From Micromonospora carbonacea (lineage in GTDB: Bacteria; Actinomycetota; Actinomycetes; Mycobacteriales; Micromonosporaceae): a DNA stretch of 64,000 bases. A model generated the notes under the pieces. The model was not told where the DNA came from. It saw nothing but the letters and a program-made list of their open reading frames with translations, and ran no database searches. A program made the position numbers and the translations under genes. Where the stretch lies: the NCBI RefSeq assembly GCF_014205165.1, contig NZ_JACHMZ010000001.1, positions 2,564,501 to 2,628,500 of the forward strand. Direction: 5' to 3'. Positions 8,463-17,201 of the stretch are shown here, piece by piece (the first letter of the stretch is position 1; every line of letters begins with the position of its first letter).

Positions 8463-10964
8463 CTAGGCGGTGCCCAGGGCGAGCAGGCCCCGGCGTCGGC
8501 GGCGACCCCGCAGCAGCGGCACCAGGGCCGCGGCGACGACGAAGCTGCCCTGGATCCAGTACTGCCAGGCGAGGCTGACCGACAGGAAGCTCAACGAGCT
8601 GGTGATGGTCTGCAGGAACAGCGCCGTGGCGAGGGTGGCCAGCGCCGACCCGTTGCCGCCGAAGACGCTGGCCCCGGCCAGCACCACGGCCGTCACCGAG
8701 GCCAGGGTGAGGGCCTGGCCGGTCGAGGCGTCGCCGATGCCGGTCTGCGCGTAGAGCGCCAGCCCGCCGCCGGCCGCCAGCGTCCCGCCGAGCAGGTACG
8801 CCAGCAGCCGCGTCGGCACGGTCGCGACGCCCATCCGGGACGCCGACAGCGCGTCCGAGCCGGTGGCCCGCAGCGCCCGGCCGGCCCGCGCCCGGCGCAG
8901 CAGCAGGTGCCCGGCGACGCCGACCAGCACCACGACGACGAACACCACCGGCACCCCGGCGACCGTGGTGCCCAGCGCGGCCAGCAGCGTGTCGCCGGCC
9001 TGCCCGCCGGGCAGCGGGCGCAGCAGCTGCGCCAGCCCGACCACGCCGATCGAGGTGATCAGGGTGGCCACCACCGGTGGCAGGTTGACCCGGGTGACGA
9101 GCACCCCGTTGAGCAGGCCGACCGCCGCTCCGGCGGCGAGCGCCACCAGCGCGCCCACGGCGAACAGCGCGGGTGGGCCGGCGCCGAAGAACGACACGGC
9201 GACCACGCTCAGCGCGACCACCGAGCCCACCGACAGGTCGATGCCGCCGGTCATCACCACCACCAGCTGCCCGAGGCTGACCAGGGCCAGCGAGGCGGCG
9301 GCCAGCAGGAGCTGCCCGACGGACAGCGAGCTGAGGAAGGCCGGCGCCCGGGCGGCGGTCACCGCGCCGAGCACGACGGTGAGCAGCAGCATCAGCGCGG
9401 CCTGGGACTCGCCGCCGAGCAGCCGACGGCGCGGGCCCGGCCGGGGCCCGGCGGCCGGCGCGGCCACCGCCTGCTCGGTGGCGAGCACCGCCGCGCCGGT
9501 GATGTCCCGCTCGGAGAGCGTGGCGGCGGAGAGCTCGGCGTGGACGCGTCCCCGGGAGAAGACCAGGACCCGGTCGCAGAGCCCCTCCAACTCCACCGCG
9601 TCGGTGGAGAGCACGACGACCGCCGTGCCCTGCCCGGCGAGTTCCCGCAGCACCCGGTAGATCTCCAGCCGGGCCCCGGCGTCGACGCCCTGGGTCGGGT
9701 CCTCCACCAGCAGCACCGCCGGACGGCCGATGCTGGCGCGGGCGAGCAGCACCTTCTGCTGGTTGCCGCCGGAGAGCGTGTTGACCGGGGTCTCCAGGCT
9801 CGCCGCCTTCACCCGCAGCGCGCCGACCGCCGGGGCGACCAGCGCCCGTTCCCGGGCGGGCACCAGGAGGGTGCGCAGCAGCGACACCCGGGGCAGCGCG
9901 AGCGCATCGACGTTCTCCCGGATGCTGAGGTCGCCGAAGACGGCCTCCCGCAGCCGTTCCCCGGAGAGGAAGGTGACGCCCCGCCCGGCCGCCGCGGCGG
10001 GGCCGGTGAGGGCGACCGGGCGGCCGGCGACGGTGACCCGGCCGTGCGAGCGGACCAGCCCGGCCAGCGCCCGCAGCGCCTGGCGCTGCCCGTTGCCCTC
10101 CACCCCGGCGAAGCCGACGATCTCGCCGGCCGACACTCGCAGGGTCAGGTCGGCGAAGCCGGCCCCGCGCAGCCCCTCGGTGGCCAGCACGACGGGCGCG
10201 CCGGCCAGGTCGGGCTTGGCGGGGAAGGTGGTGTCCAGCGACCGGCCGACGATCAGCTCGACGATCTGCTCGTCGGTGTGCGCGGCGACCGTGCCGCCGC
10301 CGACGACCCGCCCGTCGCGCAGCACGGTGAGGGTCTGCGCGATCTCGCGGATCTCGGGGATGCGGTGGGTGATGTAGACGACGGCCGTGCCGGCCGCCAC
10401 GAGCTGCCGGATCCGGTCGAACAGCCAGGCCGTCTCGTCGGGGCCGAGCGCCTCGGTCGGCTCGTCGAGGACCAGCACCCGCGGGTCGGTGGCGAGCGCG
10501 GCGGCGATCTCCACCAGGTGCGCCTCGCGCATGGTCAGCTCGCTGACCAGCCGGTCGGCGTCGATGTCCAGGCCGAGCCCGCGCAGGTGCGCGGCGGTCC
10601 ACGCCGACGCCGCGCCGACGCGGGGTCGCACCTGCTCGGGCAGGAGCACCAGCATCGACTCGGCGACGGTGAGCCCGCCGGCCAGCGCCGGGGTCTGGTA
10701 GACCAGCGCGAGCCCGTTCTCCCGGGCGAGGGCGGGGGTCAGCGCCGGATAGTCCCGGCCGCCGATGCTGATCCGGCCCTCGTCGGGGGTGACGGAGCCG
10801 GCGGCCACCCCGACGAGGGTGGACTTGCCGGCCCCGTTCTCGCCGAGCACGGCGTGGACCTGGCCCGGCGACACGGCCAAGTCCACGCCGTCGAGGGCCC
10901 GTACGCCCGGATACTGCTTGACGATCCCCGTCAGCGTCAGCGCGGCGTCCCGTACGGTCGTCAT
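8463..10964 (-). CDS. CUT2-type ABC transporter: twin ATPase fused to a permease
   Basis: This 833-residue fusion comprises an RbsA/XylG-like double nucleotide-binding protein (about 1-500) and an RbsC-like permease (about 510-825). The first ATPase has Walker A GENGAGKST and Walker B LVLDEPTEAL. The second has the usual degenerate Walker A, an intact LSGGNQQK signature and EDPTQG. The permease carries the family hallmark GGIDLSVGSV and about eight to ten membrane segments. The ATG at 10962-10964 is used here. A TTG abutting the previous stop would add five residues. With the lipoprotein and separate permease upstream it forms a complete importer for a sugar- or nucleoside-like solute. Confidence 0.88.
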   Translation of the reverse strand: MTTVRDAALTLTGIVKQYPGVRALDGVDLAVSPGQVHAVLGENGAGKSTLVGVAAGSVTPDEGRISIGGRDYPALTPALARENGLALVYQTPALAGGLTVAESMLVLLPEQVRPRVGAASAWTAAHLRGLGLDIDADRLVSELTMREAHLVEIAAALATDPRVLVLDEPTEALGPDETAWLFDRIRQLVAAGTAVVYITHRIPEIREIAQTLTVLRDGRVVGGGTVAAHTDEQIVELIVGRSLDTTFPAKPDLAGAPVVLATEGLRGAGFADLTLRVSAGEIVGFAGVEGNGQRQALRALAGLVRSHGRVTVAGRPVALTGPAAAAGRGVTFLSGERLREAVFGDLSIRENVDALALPRVSLLRTLLVPARERALVAPAVGALRVKAASLETPVNTLSGGNQQKVLLARASIGRPAVLLVEDPTQGVDAGARLEIYRVLRELAGQGTAVVVLSTDAVELEGLCDRVLVFSRGRVHAELSAATLSERDITGAAVLATEQAVAAPAAGPRPGPRRRLLGGESQAALMLLLTVVLGAVTAARAPAFLSSLSVGQLLLAAASLALVSLGQLVVVMTGGIDLSVGSVVALSVVAVSFFGAGPPALFAVGALVALAAGAAVGLLNGVLVTRVNLPPVVATLITSIGVVGLAQLLRPLPGGQAGDTLLAALGTTVAGVPVVFVVVVLVGVAGHLLLRRARAGRALRATGSDALSASRMGVATVPTRLLAYLLGGTLAAGGGLALYAQTGIGDASTGQALTLASVTAVVLAGASVFGGNGSALATLATALFLQTITSSLSFLSVSLAWQYWIQGSFVVAAALVPLLRGRRRRRGLLALGTA

Positions 10965-10979
10965 CTCGTGGGTGTCCAA

Positions 10980-12155
10980 TCAGCCCTGGAAGAGGGTGGC
11001 GAGCTGGGCGGTGTCGAGCTGCGAGGACGGCGGGGCGTCGTTGGGCAGGTCCGCCTTGCACGCCTTGTCCGGGGTGACCGCGCCGCCGGCCCCGCCGGTG
11101 GAGTCCTCGAAGAGGTCCAGTTGCAGCCGCGACGGCTCGGCGTCGGCCTTGCCGTTGACGACGGCGACGCCCTTGCGCAGCGCGACCCGCCCGATCCAGG
11201 TGCGGGAGGAGACGGTGGCCAGCTCGTAGCCGCCGTTCTTGGCCTTCAGCGCGGTGAAGCCGCAGCTCAGCTCGTTGTCGTCGGTGGTGGCGATCGGCAC
11301 CAGCGGCCGACCGGCGCTCTGGTACGCGCGCAGCACGCCGGTGGCGGCGGCCCCGTAGTCGCTGATGACGCCGTCGATCTTGGGGTACTTGGCGAGCAGG
11401 CCGCTCATCGCCTGCTGCTCCATCGCCGGGTCCCAGTTGGTGGTCACCGGCTCGTCGGTCAGCAGCTTCACCTGCGGCGCGCCGGCCAGCACCTTCTTGA
11501 TGCCGGAGAGGTGGGCCTGGGAGACGGGGTTGCCGGCGGGGCCGCCGAGCATCACGATGTTGCCGCCCTTCGGGCCGAGCCGGTCGATCATCCACTTGGC
11601 CCACACCTCGCCCAGGTACGGGGTGTCCCAGTCGACGTAGTCGAAGTAGTCGCTGCCGGGCTTGCCCTGCGGGTCGGCGGCGATCGGGAGGACGGTGACC
11701 CCGGCGTTGGCGGCGGCACGCAGCGCGGACAGGTGGGCGGGGCCCGGCCCGGCGTCGGGGATCACCAGCAGGACGTTGACGCCCTTGCTGGCCATGCTGG
11801 TGATGCCGGCGAGGGTGGACTGCAGGTCGCCCCGGCCGGCGACGTACTCGACGCCGCTGATCGCCGGGCACTTGCGGGCCTCGTCCTCGATCTCGGCCCG
11901 GACGATCTTGGACCACGAGTTGGTGCCGAGGCCGTCGACGAGGCCGACCTTGACCGGCTTGTCGCCGCAGACGGAGGCCATCGCGGCGGCGGCCGAGAGC
12001 GGCCCGGCGTTGCCGACGGCGACCTGCGCGGCGGCGCTCGGGTCGCCGCCCGTGGCCGAGGCGGTCTTGTTGGTGGTGGAGCAGCCGGTGACCGCCAGGA
12101 CGGCGGCGGTGCCCAGGGCTGTCGCGGTGGCGAGGTAACGCCGGTGTGTCGGCAT
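10980..12155 (-). CDS. RbsB-type periplasmic-binding lipoprotein of the CUT2 importer
   Basis: This 391-residue solute receptor has a lipobox ending AVTGC (Cys25), a low-complexity linker, and a two-lobe Peripla_BP_4-type domain from about residue 60. It binds the substrate outside the membrane and delivers it to the permeases. An ATG with GGAG 6 nt upstream supports the start. Its stop is followed directly by the ATPase-permease gene. The fold is used for pentoses, autoinducer-2, nucleosides and some cyclic alcohols, so the ligand is not fixed by sequence. Confidence 0.88.
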   Translation of the reverse strand: MPTHRRYLATATALGTAAVLAVTGCSTTNKTASATGGDPSAAAQVAVGNAGPLSAAAAMASVCGDKPVKVGLVDGLGTNSWSKIVRAEIEDEARKCPAISGVEYVAGRGDLQSTLAGITSMASKGVNVLLVIPDAGPGPAHLSALRAAANAGVTVLPIAADPQGKPGSDYFDYVDWDTPYLGEVWAKWMIDRLGPKGGNIVMLGGPAGNPVSQAHLSGIKKVLAGAPQVKLLTDEPVTTNWDPAMEQQAMSGLLAKYPKIDGVISDYGAAATGVLRAYQSAGRPLVPIATTDDNELSCGFTALKAKNGGYELATVSSRTWIGRVALRKGVAVVNGKADAEPSRLQLDLFEDSTGGAGGAVTPDKACKADLPNDAPPSSQLDTAQLATLFQG

Positions 12156-12225
12156 GGGGACTCCAGGGGTGGGGGCATCGGCGGGACGGCGAGGGCCGTT
12201 CCGCGCGGCGGGTGGACCGGTCGGG

Positions 12226-13260
12226 TCAGGTGGGATTGCGGCGGATCGCCCGGCGGCGCAGCCGGGTGGCGATGCTGAGCTGCACCACGATGCCGAAGCC
12301 GATGATCACGGACTGCACGATGTTCTGCACGGCCGTGGTCTGGGTGTAGGTCTGGACGAGCTGGGTGAGCTGGCCGAGGAAGAGCGCGCCGAGCGCCGTT
12401 CCGGTGAGGCTGCCGCGCCCGCCGGTCAGCGCGGTGCCGCCGAGCACCACGGCGGCCACCGACGGCAGCAGGTAGGCGTCCCCGGCGGAGCTGGTGGTGG
12501 TGCGCAGGAACCCGGCGAGCAGGACGCCCGCGCCGCCGGCGAGCAGCGCGGACAGCGCGTACGCCGAGATCGTGTACCGGCGGGTGTTGATGCCGGCGGC
12601 GTGCGCGGCCAGCCGGTTGGCCCCGACGAGCTCGAAGCGCCGGCCCACGACGGTGCCCTTGAGCACGAGCTGCGCGGCCACGATGACGACGGCGGCCACC
12701 AGCACGAGGTGGGGCACGCCCAGCGTGCGCCCGACCGCGAACTCGGTGAGGGCCGGCGGCGCCTGGGCGCTGTAGCCGCCGGAGAGGAACTGGACCAGGC
12801 CGATCAGGACCGCGTTGACGGCGATGGTGACGACCAGCGGCGGCAGCCCGAAGGCCGTGACGACCAGGCCGCTGACCAGCCCGGCGAGCAGCGTCGCGGC
12901 CAGCGCCACGGCGATCGCGGTGCCGAGGCCCCACTGCGCGGCGTCGCCGTAGCGGGCCACCACGAGGGCGCCGAGGGAGATGCCGCCGGCCACCGACAGG
13001 TCGAGCCCGGCCTGCTGGACGACGAGGGTCTGCCCCACGGCGACGATCGCGGTGAGCGCCGCGAACGGCAGCATCGCCAGCAGGGCGGTGCGGCCGACGC
13101 TGGCGCCGGAGAGCACGGCGCTCACCGCGAACAGCACGACCACGGCCGCCGCCGCCCGGCTCGTCGGCCAGCCGAGCAGGCGGGGGCCGAGCGGGTCGGT
13201 CGCGCGCACCGCGACGGGCTGCGGCGCGGCGCCGGCGAGGGGCAGTCCGAGCAGGCTCAT
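12226..13260 (-). CDS. CUT2-type ABC transporter permease
   Basis: This 344-residue integral membrane protein has about eight to ten hydrophobic segments. It carries the RbsC-family motif LDLSVAGG near residue 95 and the cytoplasmic EAA-like region (LVGANRLAAHAAGI) near 230. It likely pairs with the permease half of the 8463-10964 fusion to make a heterodimeric channel. Its ATG overlaps the upstream amidohydrolase stop by 4 nt (ATGA), tying transport to the first enzyme of the pathway. Confidence 0.88.
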   Translation of the reverse strand: MSLLGLPLAGAAPQPVAVRATDPLGPRLLGWPTSRAAAAVVVLFAVSAVLSGASVGRTALLAMLPFAALTAIVAVGQTLVVQQAGLDLSVAGGISLGALVVARYGDAAQWGLGTAIAVALAATLLAGLVSGLVVTAFGLPPLVVTIAVNAVLIGLVQFLSGGYSAQAPPALTEFAVGRTLGVPHLVLVAAVVIVAAQLVLKGTVVGRRFELVGANRLAAHAAGINTRRYTISAYALSALLAGGAGVLLAGFLRTTTSSAGDAYLLPSVAAVVLGGTALTGGRGSLTGTALGALFLGQLTQLVQTYTQTTAVQNIVQSVIIGFGIVVQLSIATRLRRRAIRRNPT

Positions 13261-14642
13261 GCCAGGTTCAGCTTCGGTTCGGGCTGCCACCGGCCGCCGA
13301 TCTCGGCGCCCGCCATCGAGCCGATCACGTGGTCGCGGGACGCCTCGGCGAGGGCCCGCAGCCGGTCGAGGTCGACGCCGACGAGCCTGCCGTCGCGCTT
13401 GACGAACCGGCCGTCGACGAGCACGTCGCGGACCAGCCCGGGGTGGGCGGCGTAGACGATGGTGCCGAACGGGTTGTTGACCGGCGTGGTGGCCAGCGTG
13501 TCGCCGGCCAGGACGACGATGTCGGCGGCCTTGCCGACCTCCAGCGAGCCGGTGACGTCGCCGAGGCCGTTGGCCCGCGCGCCCTCGATGGTGGCGAAGC
13601 GCAGCACGTCGGAGCAGGCGAGCTTCACCCGCTCGGGGGCCTCGCCGGCCTCGACGGCCGCGTGGTTGTCGGTGGCCCGCTGCACGGCCAGCGTCGTGCG
13701 CATCGTGGTGAACATGTCGCCGCCGATGGAGCTGCACACGTCGACCGAGAGCGAGGGCTGGACGCCCACCGCCAGCAGCCGGCCGGTCGCCGGCCAGCCG
13801 TGGCCCATCTGCATCTCCACGTCGGTGGCGACGGAGGCGCTGCCGCCGGTGTCGGCGATCAGCTTCAGCTCGTCCTCGGCGAGGGTGTTGCAGTGCACGT
13901 AGGTCGTGGTGGGGGCGAGCAGCCCGGCGGCGTTCATCCGATGGACCGGCCTGGTCTTGCCCCAGTGCCCGTCGCCGACGTGCACCGAGACGCGCAGGTC
14001 GAGTTCGCGGGCGAGCGCGAAGTCGGCGACGGTGACGTCCATCGTCGAGAACTGGGGGCCGCGCAGGGCCAGGCCCAGGGTGACCCGGCCGTCGTTGGCG
14101 GCGAACCGGCCGGAGCGCAGCCGGCGCACGTCGTCGGCCGGGTGCGGCACCGGCGACGGCATCACGCCGCCCCACTGCGGCGCGCCGCCGCCGTGCGAGA
14201 AGACGGCCCGCAGGCCGGCCTCCTCCAGGGCGTCGATCGCGGCGTCGGTGTGCTCCGGGGTGAAGAGGTTGTGCGACCAGTCGAGCAGGGTGGTCACGCC
14301 GGAGTCCAGGGCCTCCAGCGCGCCGAGCAGGTTGCCGGCGTAGGTGTCCTCCGGGCGGAAGTACCGGCTGAGGCCGGCGTGCAGGCCGACGAGGTACTGG
14401 TCGAGGGTCCAGTCCGAGGCGATGTTGCGGACGACGGACTGCCAGGTGTGCCGGTGGGTGTCGACCAGGCCGGGCATCACGATCCGGCCGCTGACGTCGA
14501 TCCGCTCGGCGTCGGGGACGTCGAGGTCGCGGCCGATCGCGGCGATCCGTCCGTCCCGGACGAGGACGTCACCGGGCCACAGCACCTCGTTGGGGCCGGC
14601 GCAGGTGACGACGATTCCGCCGGCGAGAAGCAGGTTGGGCAT
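13257..14642 (-). CDS. Amidohydrolase/deaminase of the TrzN-AtzA-MtaD type
   Basis: This 461-residue metal-dependent hydrolase has an N-terminal beta-sandwich strand and a TIM barrel. Metal ligands are His63 and His65 (DTHRHTW), a His in SVHVGDG, a His in YVHCNTL and an Asp in LSVDVCSS. This pattern matches mononuclear deaminases and chlorohydrolases acting on purine-, pyrimidine- or triazine-like rings. The ATG at 14640-14642 was chosen because GGAGG lies 8 nt upstream. It heads the minus-strand operon, so deamination or hydrolysis of a heterocyclic or amine substrate is the likely first step. Confidence 0.85.
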   Translation of the reverse strand: MPNLLLAGGIVVTCAGPNEVLWPGDVLVRDGRIAAIGRDLDVPDAERIDVSGRIVMPGLVDTHRHTWQSVVRNIASDWTLDQYLVGLHAGLSRYFRPEDTYAGNLLGALEALDSGVTTLLDWSHNLFTPEHTDAAIDALEEAGLRAVFSHGGGAPQWGGVMPSPVPHPADDVRRLRSGRFAANDGRVTLGLALRGPQFSTMDVTVADFALARELDLRVSVHVGDGHWGKTRPVHRMNAAGLLAPTTTYVHCNTLAEDELKLIADTGGSASVATDVEMQMGHGWPATGRLLAVGVQPSLSVDVCSSIGGDMFTTMRTTLAVQRATDNHAAVEAGEAPERVKLACSDVLRFATIEGARANGLGDVTGSLEVGKAADIVVLAGDTLATTPVNNPFGTIVYAAHPGLVRDVLVDGRFVKRDGRLVGVDLDRLRALAEASRDHVIGSMAGAEIGGRWQPEPKLNLA

Positions 14643-14722
14643 GTAAGGGACCTCCACAGACGCCCGCAGGGGGGTGGTGTGTGTCCGATCCGGGGGTGCG
14701 GGACGGTGGATCGGCGGTCCCC

Positions 14723-14752
14723 ATGATGCGATCGCCGTCACAGGCGTGTCAA
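14723..14752 (-). promoter_or_regulatory. Candidate sigma-70-type promoter of the 14.6-3.8 kb operon
   Basis: On the minus strand a consensus -35 box TTGACA (14747-14752) is followed after 18 bp by CATCAT (14723-14728). This places transcription start about 75 nt upstream of the amidohydrolase ATG. The GTTTAAC palindrome at 14758-14764 just upstream is a possible regulator site. Confidence 0.5.
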
Positions 14753-14797
14753 GTCTTGTTTAACATCCTGTTGACGGACACTTATCGCGGTGGATCG

Positions 14798-15451
14798 CTA
14801 CCGGGCCGGCGGGTCGCCGGGGCCGGGCTCCCGGTGCCGCAACACCAGCCACACGGCCCTCATGTCCACGCTCCCGTTGTTCTCGAACAGGTGCGGACGG
14901 GACGAATCGATCGTCAGGCTGTCGCCGGCCCCGAGGGTGACCTCCTCGAAGCCGACCTTGCAGGTCAGCTCGCCCTGCATGACGTGGGCGCACTCCAGGC
15001 CGCTGTGCCGCTGGTAGCGCCCCGAGTCGCTGGAGCTGGCCCCCGGCGGGTAGGTGACCAGCATGAACTCCACGCCGTCCTGCTCGTTGTGGCCGAGCTG
15101 CTCCCAGACGACGCCGGTCTCCATCTCGATGCGTCGCCGGTTGCCGGCCCGGACCACGAGCAGCTCGGAGCCGGTCGGCGCGGTGCCGCCGCCCCACGCG
15201 GGCGGCCCGGCCGTCGGCGCGGGGGGCTGTTCCGGGGGCGGCTGGGCGCCGGAGAAGAGCTCGTCCATCGACAGGTCCAGGGCCTCGACCACGGCGTAGA
15301 GCGTGGGGATCGAGGAGCGCGACCGGCCGTTCTCCAGCAGCGAGAGCATGCTCGCCGAGACGCCGACCTTCTCGGCGAGCGCGCGCAGGGACATCCCCCG
15401 GGCCTGCCGCGCGGCGCGGATCCGGCCGCCGACGGCGTCCAACTCGGTCAC
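14798..15451 (-). CDS. XRE-family regulator with C-terminal cupin domain
   Basis: This 217-residue protein has a helix-turn-helix at about residues 8-62 (LAEKVGVSASMLSLLENG) and a cupin ligand domain at about 110-205. Regulators of this type (PuuR/ClgR-like) often control transport and catabolism of amines or amino-acid derivatives. It starts with GTG at 15449-15451, 10 nt after AAGGGG. It lies immediately upstream of, and codirectional with, the amidohydrolase operon, and is the best candidate for its control. Two direct repeats TCACGTTGA overlap its own start region. Confidence 0.85.
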   Translation of the reverse strand: MTELDAVGGRIRAARQARGMSLRALAEKVGVSASMLSLLENGRSRSSIPTLYAVVEALDLSMDELFSGAQPPPEQPPAPTAGPPAWGGGTAPTGSELLVVRAGNRRRIEMETGVVWEQLGHNEQDGVEFMLVTYPPGASSSDSGRYQRHSGLECAHVMQGELTCKVGFEEVTLGAGDSLTIDSSRPHLFENNGSVDMRAVWLVLRHREPGPGDPPAR

Positions 15452-15487
15452 GTTGAGTGCCCCTTTACAACTCTCGAATCACGTTGA
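15448..15487. repeat. Paired TCACGTTGA direct repeats, possible autoregulatory operator
   Basis: Identical 9-bp copies lie at 15448-15456 and 15479-15487, 31 bp apart (about three helical turns). The first covers the regulator's start codon. They are a plausible binding site for the XRE-cupin protein itself. Confidence 0.35.
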
Positions 15488-15578
15488 AGTGTGCTCATCT
15501 TACGGCCCGACGGGGGGACGCGGGGGCACCGGCCCGCCCCGACGGGCGTCCGCGGCCCGCGGCCCGCAGCCGGCCGGG

Positions 15579-17003
15579 TCAGCCCTTCAACGGGTACGGG
15601 ATGAAGGTGCTGCGGTTCTCGTCCAGGTCCAGCCGGCCGGTGATCGGCGCGGCGGCGCGCTGCGGGCAGGTCATCCGCTCGCAGGTCTTGCAGCCGGGGC
15701 CGATCGACGTGGTCGCGTCGGCCGCGTACAGGTCGATCCCGGCGGAGTAGACGAGCCGCTCGGCGTGCCGGGCCTCGCAGCCCAGCCCGATCGCGTAGAC
15801 CTTGCCCGGCTGGTTGTAGCCGCCGTGGTGCCGGGTGATGGTGCGGGCGATCCACAGGTAGCGCTGCCCGTCGGGCATCGCCGCGACCTGCACGACCACC
15901 CGGCCGGGCGCGCTGAACGCCTCGTAGACGTTCCACAGTGGGCAGGTGCCGCCGGTCAGCGAGAACGGGAAACCCGTGGCGGACTGCCGCTTGGACAGGT
16001 TGCCGGCCCGGTCGACCCGGACGAACGAGAACGGCACCCCCCGCGCGCGGGGCCGTTGCAGGGTGCTGAGCCGGTGGCAGACCGTCTCCCAGCCCATCGC
16101 GAAGTGCTGGGTGAGCAGGTCGATGTCGTAGCGGCGCTGCTCCGCCGCCGCCAGGAACCGCTCGTAGGGCAGGATCAGCGCGGCGGCGAAGTAGTTCGCC
16201 AGGCCGACCCGGGTGAGGATCTGCGTCTGCACGTCGTCGAAGCGCTCCTCCTCCACGATCTCGTCGATCACGTCGGCGAACTCCAGCAGCGCGATCTGCG
16301 CCGCCATCCGCATCGCCTCCTGCCCGGCCCGCAGCGACGTCGACAGGTGCAGGGTGCGGGTCTGCGGCCGGTAGCGGTGCAACTCGTCGCCGAGCAGGGT
16401 GGCGTCGTCGCGGCGCACCTGCACGCCGTGCCGCTCGGCGAGCCGGTCCTGCAACGCGGAGCGCACCTCGCCGCGGCGCAGCCCGATGGCCGCCGCCAGC
16501 CGCTCCGCCGCCTCGTCGAGGTCCGGCACGTAGTTCTGCCGCCGGTAGAAGAACTCGGTCACCCGGTCGTGCGGGCTGCGCCCGATCGTCTCCCGGTCGC
16601 CGAGCAGCTCGGCGAGCTGCTCGTCGGCCTGCCGGGAACGCCGGTGCAGGTCGAGGACGGCCTCGGCGACCTCCGGCAGCCGGGTCGCCAGCTCGGTGAG
16701 GTCGGCGACGCTCGGCCGCCCCGGGAGGGCCTCGCGTAGCCCGGCGACCAGCCGCGGCGTGTCCCGCGGGGCGAACACCGTCGGGTCGACGCCGAAGACC
16801 TCGGTGATCCGCATCAGCACCGGCACCGTCAGCGGTCGCGCGTCGTGCTCGATCTGGTTGAGATAGCTGGGGGAGATGTTGAGCAGGCGGGCCAGGTGCG
16901 ACTGGCTCAGCGCGCGGTCCTCGCGCATCCGGCGCAGCCGGGCGCCCGCGAAGGTCTTGCTGATCGCGCTCACCTCCTCGTCGCTCTTTCGGCAGCCCAG
17001 CAC
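15579..17003 (-). CDS. ramB: RamB-type regulator of acetate/glyoxylate metabolism
   Basis: This 474-residue protein has an N-terminal XRE helix-turn-helix (about residues 20-75), an ImmA/IrrE-like central region (about 180-330) and a C-terminal DUF2083-type domain. The latter includes the Cys-rich segment [12 protein letters not shown]. This is the architecture of RamB of Corynebacterium and Mycobacterium, which controls aceA and aceB. It is transcribed divergently from aceA here. Several GTG codons could be the start; 17001-17003 is the longest, and 16971-16973 (right after GAGGAG) would remove ten residues. Confidence 0.88.
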   Translation of the reverse strand: MLGCRKSDEEVSAISKTFAGARLRRMREDRALSQSHLARLLNISPSYLNQIEHDARPLTVPVLMRITEVFGVDPTVFAPRDTPRLVAGLREALPGRPSVADLTELATRLPEVAEAVLDLHRRSRQADEQLAELLGDRETIGRSPHDRVTEFFYRRQNYVPDLDEAAERLAAAIGLRRGEVRSALQDRLAERHGVQVRRDDATLLGDELHRYRPQTRTLHLSTSLRAGQEAMRMAAQIALLEFADVIDEIVEEERFDDVQTQILTRVGLANYFAAALILPYERFLAAAEQRRYDIDLLTQHFAMGWETVCHRLSTLQRPRARGVPFSFVRVDRAGNLSKRQSATGFPFSLTGGTCPLWNVYEAFSAPGRVVVQVAAMPDGQRYLWIARTITRHHGGYNQPGKVYAIGLGCEARHAERLVYSAGIDLYAADATTSIGPGCKTCERMTCPQRAAAPITGRLDLDENRSTFIPYPLKG

Positions 17004-17014
17004 CGTTGGCAGGC

Positions 17015-17069
17015 TGCAAATATAACCCTTCGCAACTTCGCAAGACGGGGCGCGAACTTCTCAGAACTT
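17015..17069. promoter_or_regulatory. RamB-type operator region between ramB and aceA
   Basis: The stretch AACTTCGCAAG at 17034-17044 matches the core of the corynebacterial RamB box (A/G-AACTTTGCAAA) at 9 of 11 positions. It is flanked by TGCAAA (17015-17020), another TTCGCAA (17029-17035) and two GAACTT copies 10 bp apart (17054-17059, 17064-17069). The cluster lies 12-66 bp upstream of the ramB start, positioned for autoregulation and control of aceA. Confidence 0.55.
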
Positions 17070-17201
17070 GGCTTCTTCCGCCCCTCGACCGTGCCGCCGA
17101 CGCCGTGTGACCGTTGGCGGCACGCCGGACCGGCACCGCGGTCACGCCCCCCGGGCGGCACGACGGAGCGCCGGCGTCACGACAGCCGAGGAGACGACAT
17201 C

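Noticed and set aside
10965..10979. TTG start for the ATPase-permease fusion
   Set aside because: It abuts the previous stop and would give coupling, but it lacks a ribosome-binding site. The ATG five codons later is the more usual start. The choice remains open.
8290..11916. Minus-strand frame of 1208 codons
   Set aside because: It is a frame-shifted shadow of the binding-protein and ATPase-permease genes.
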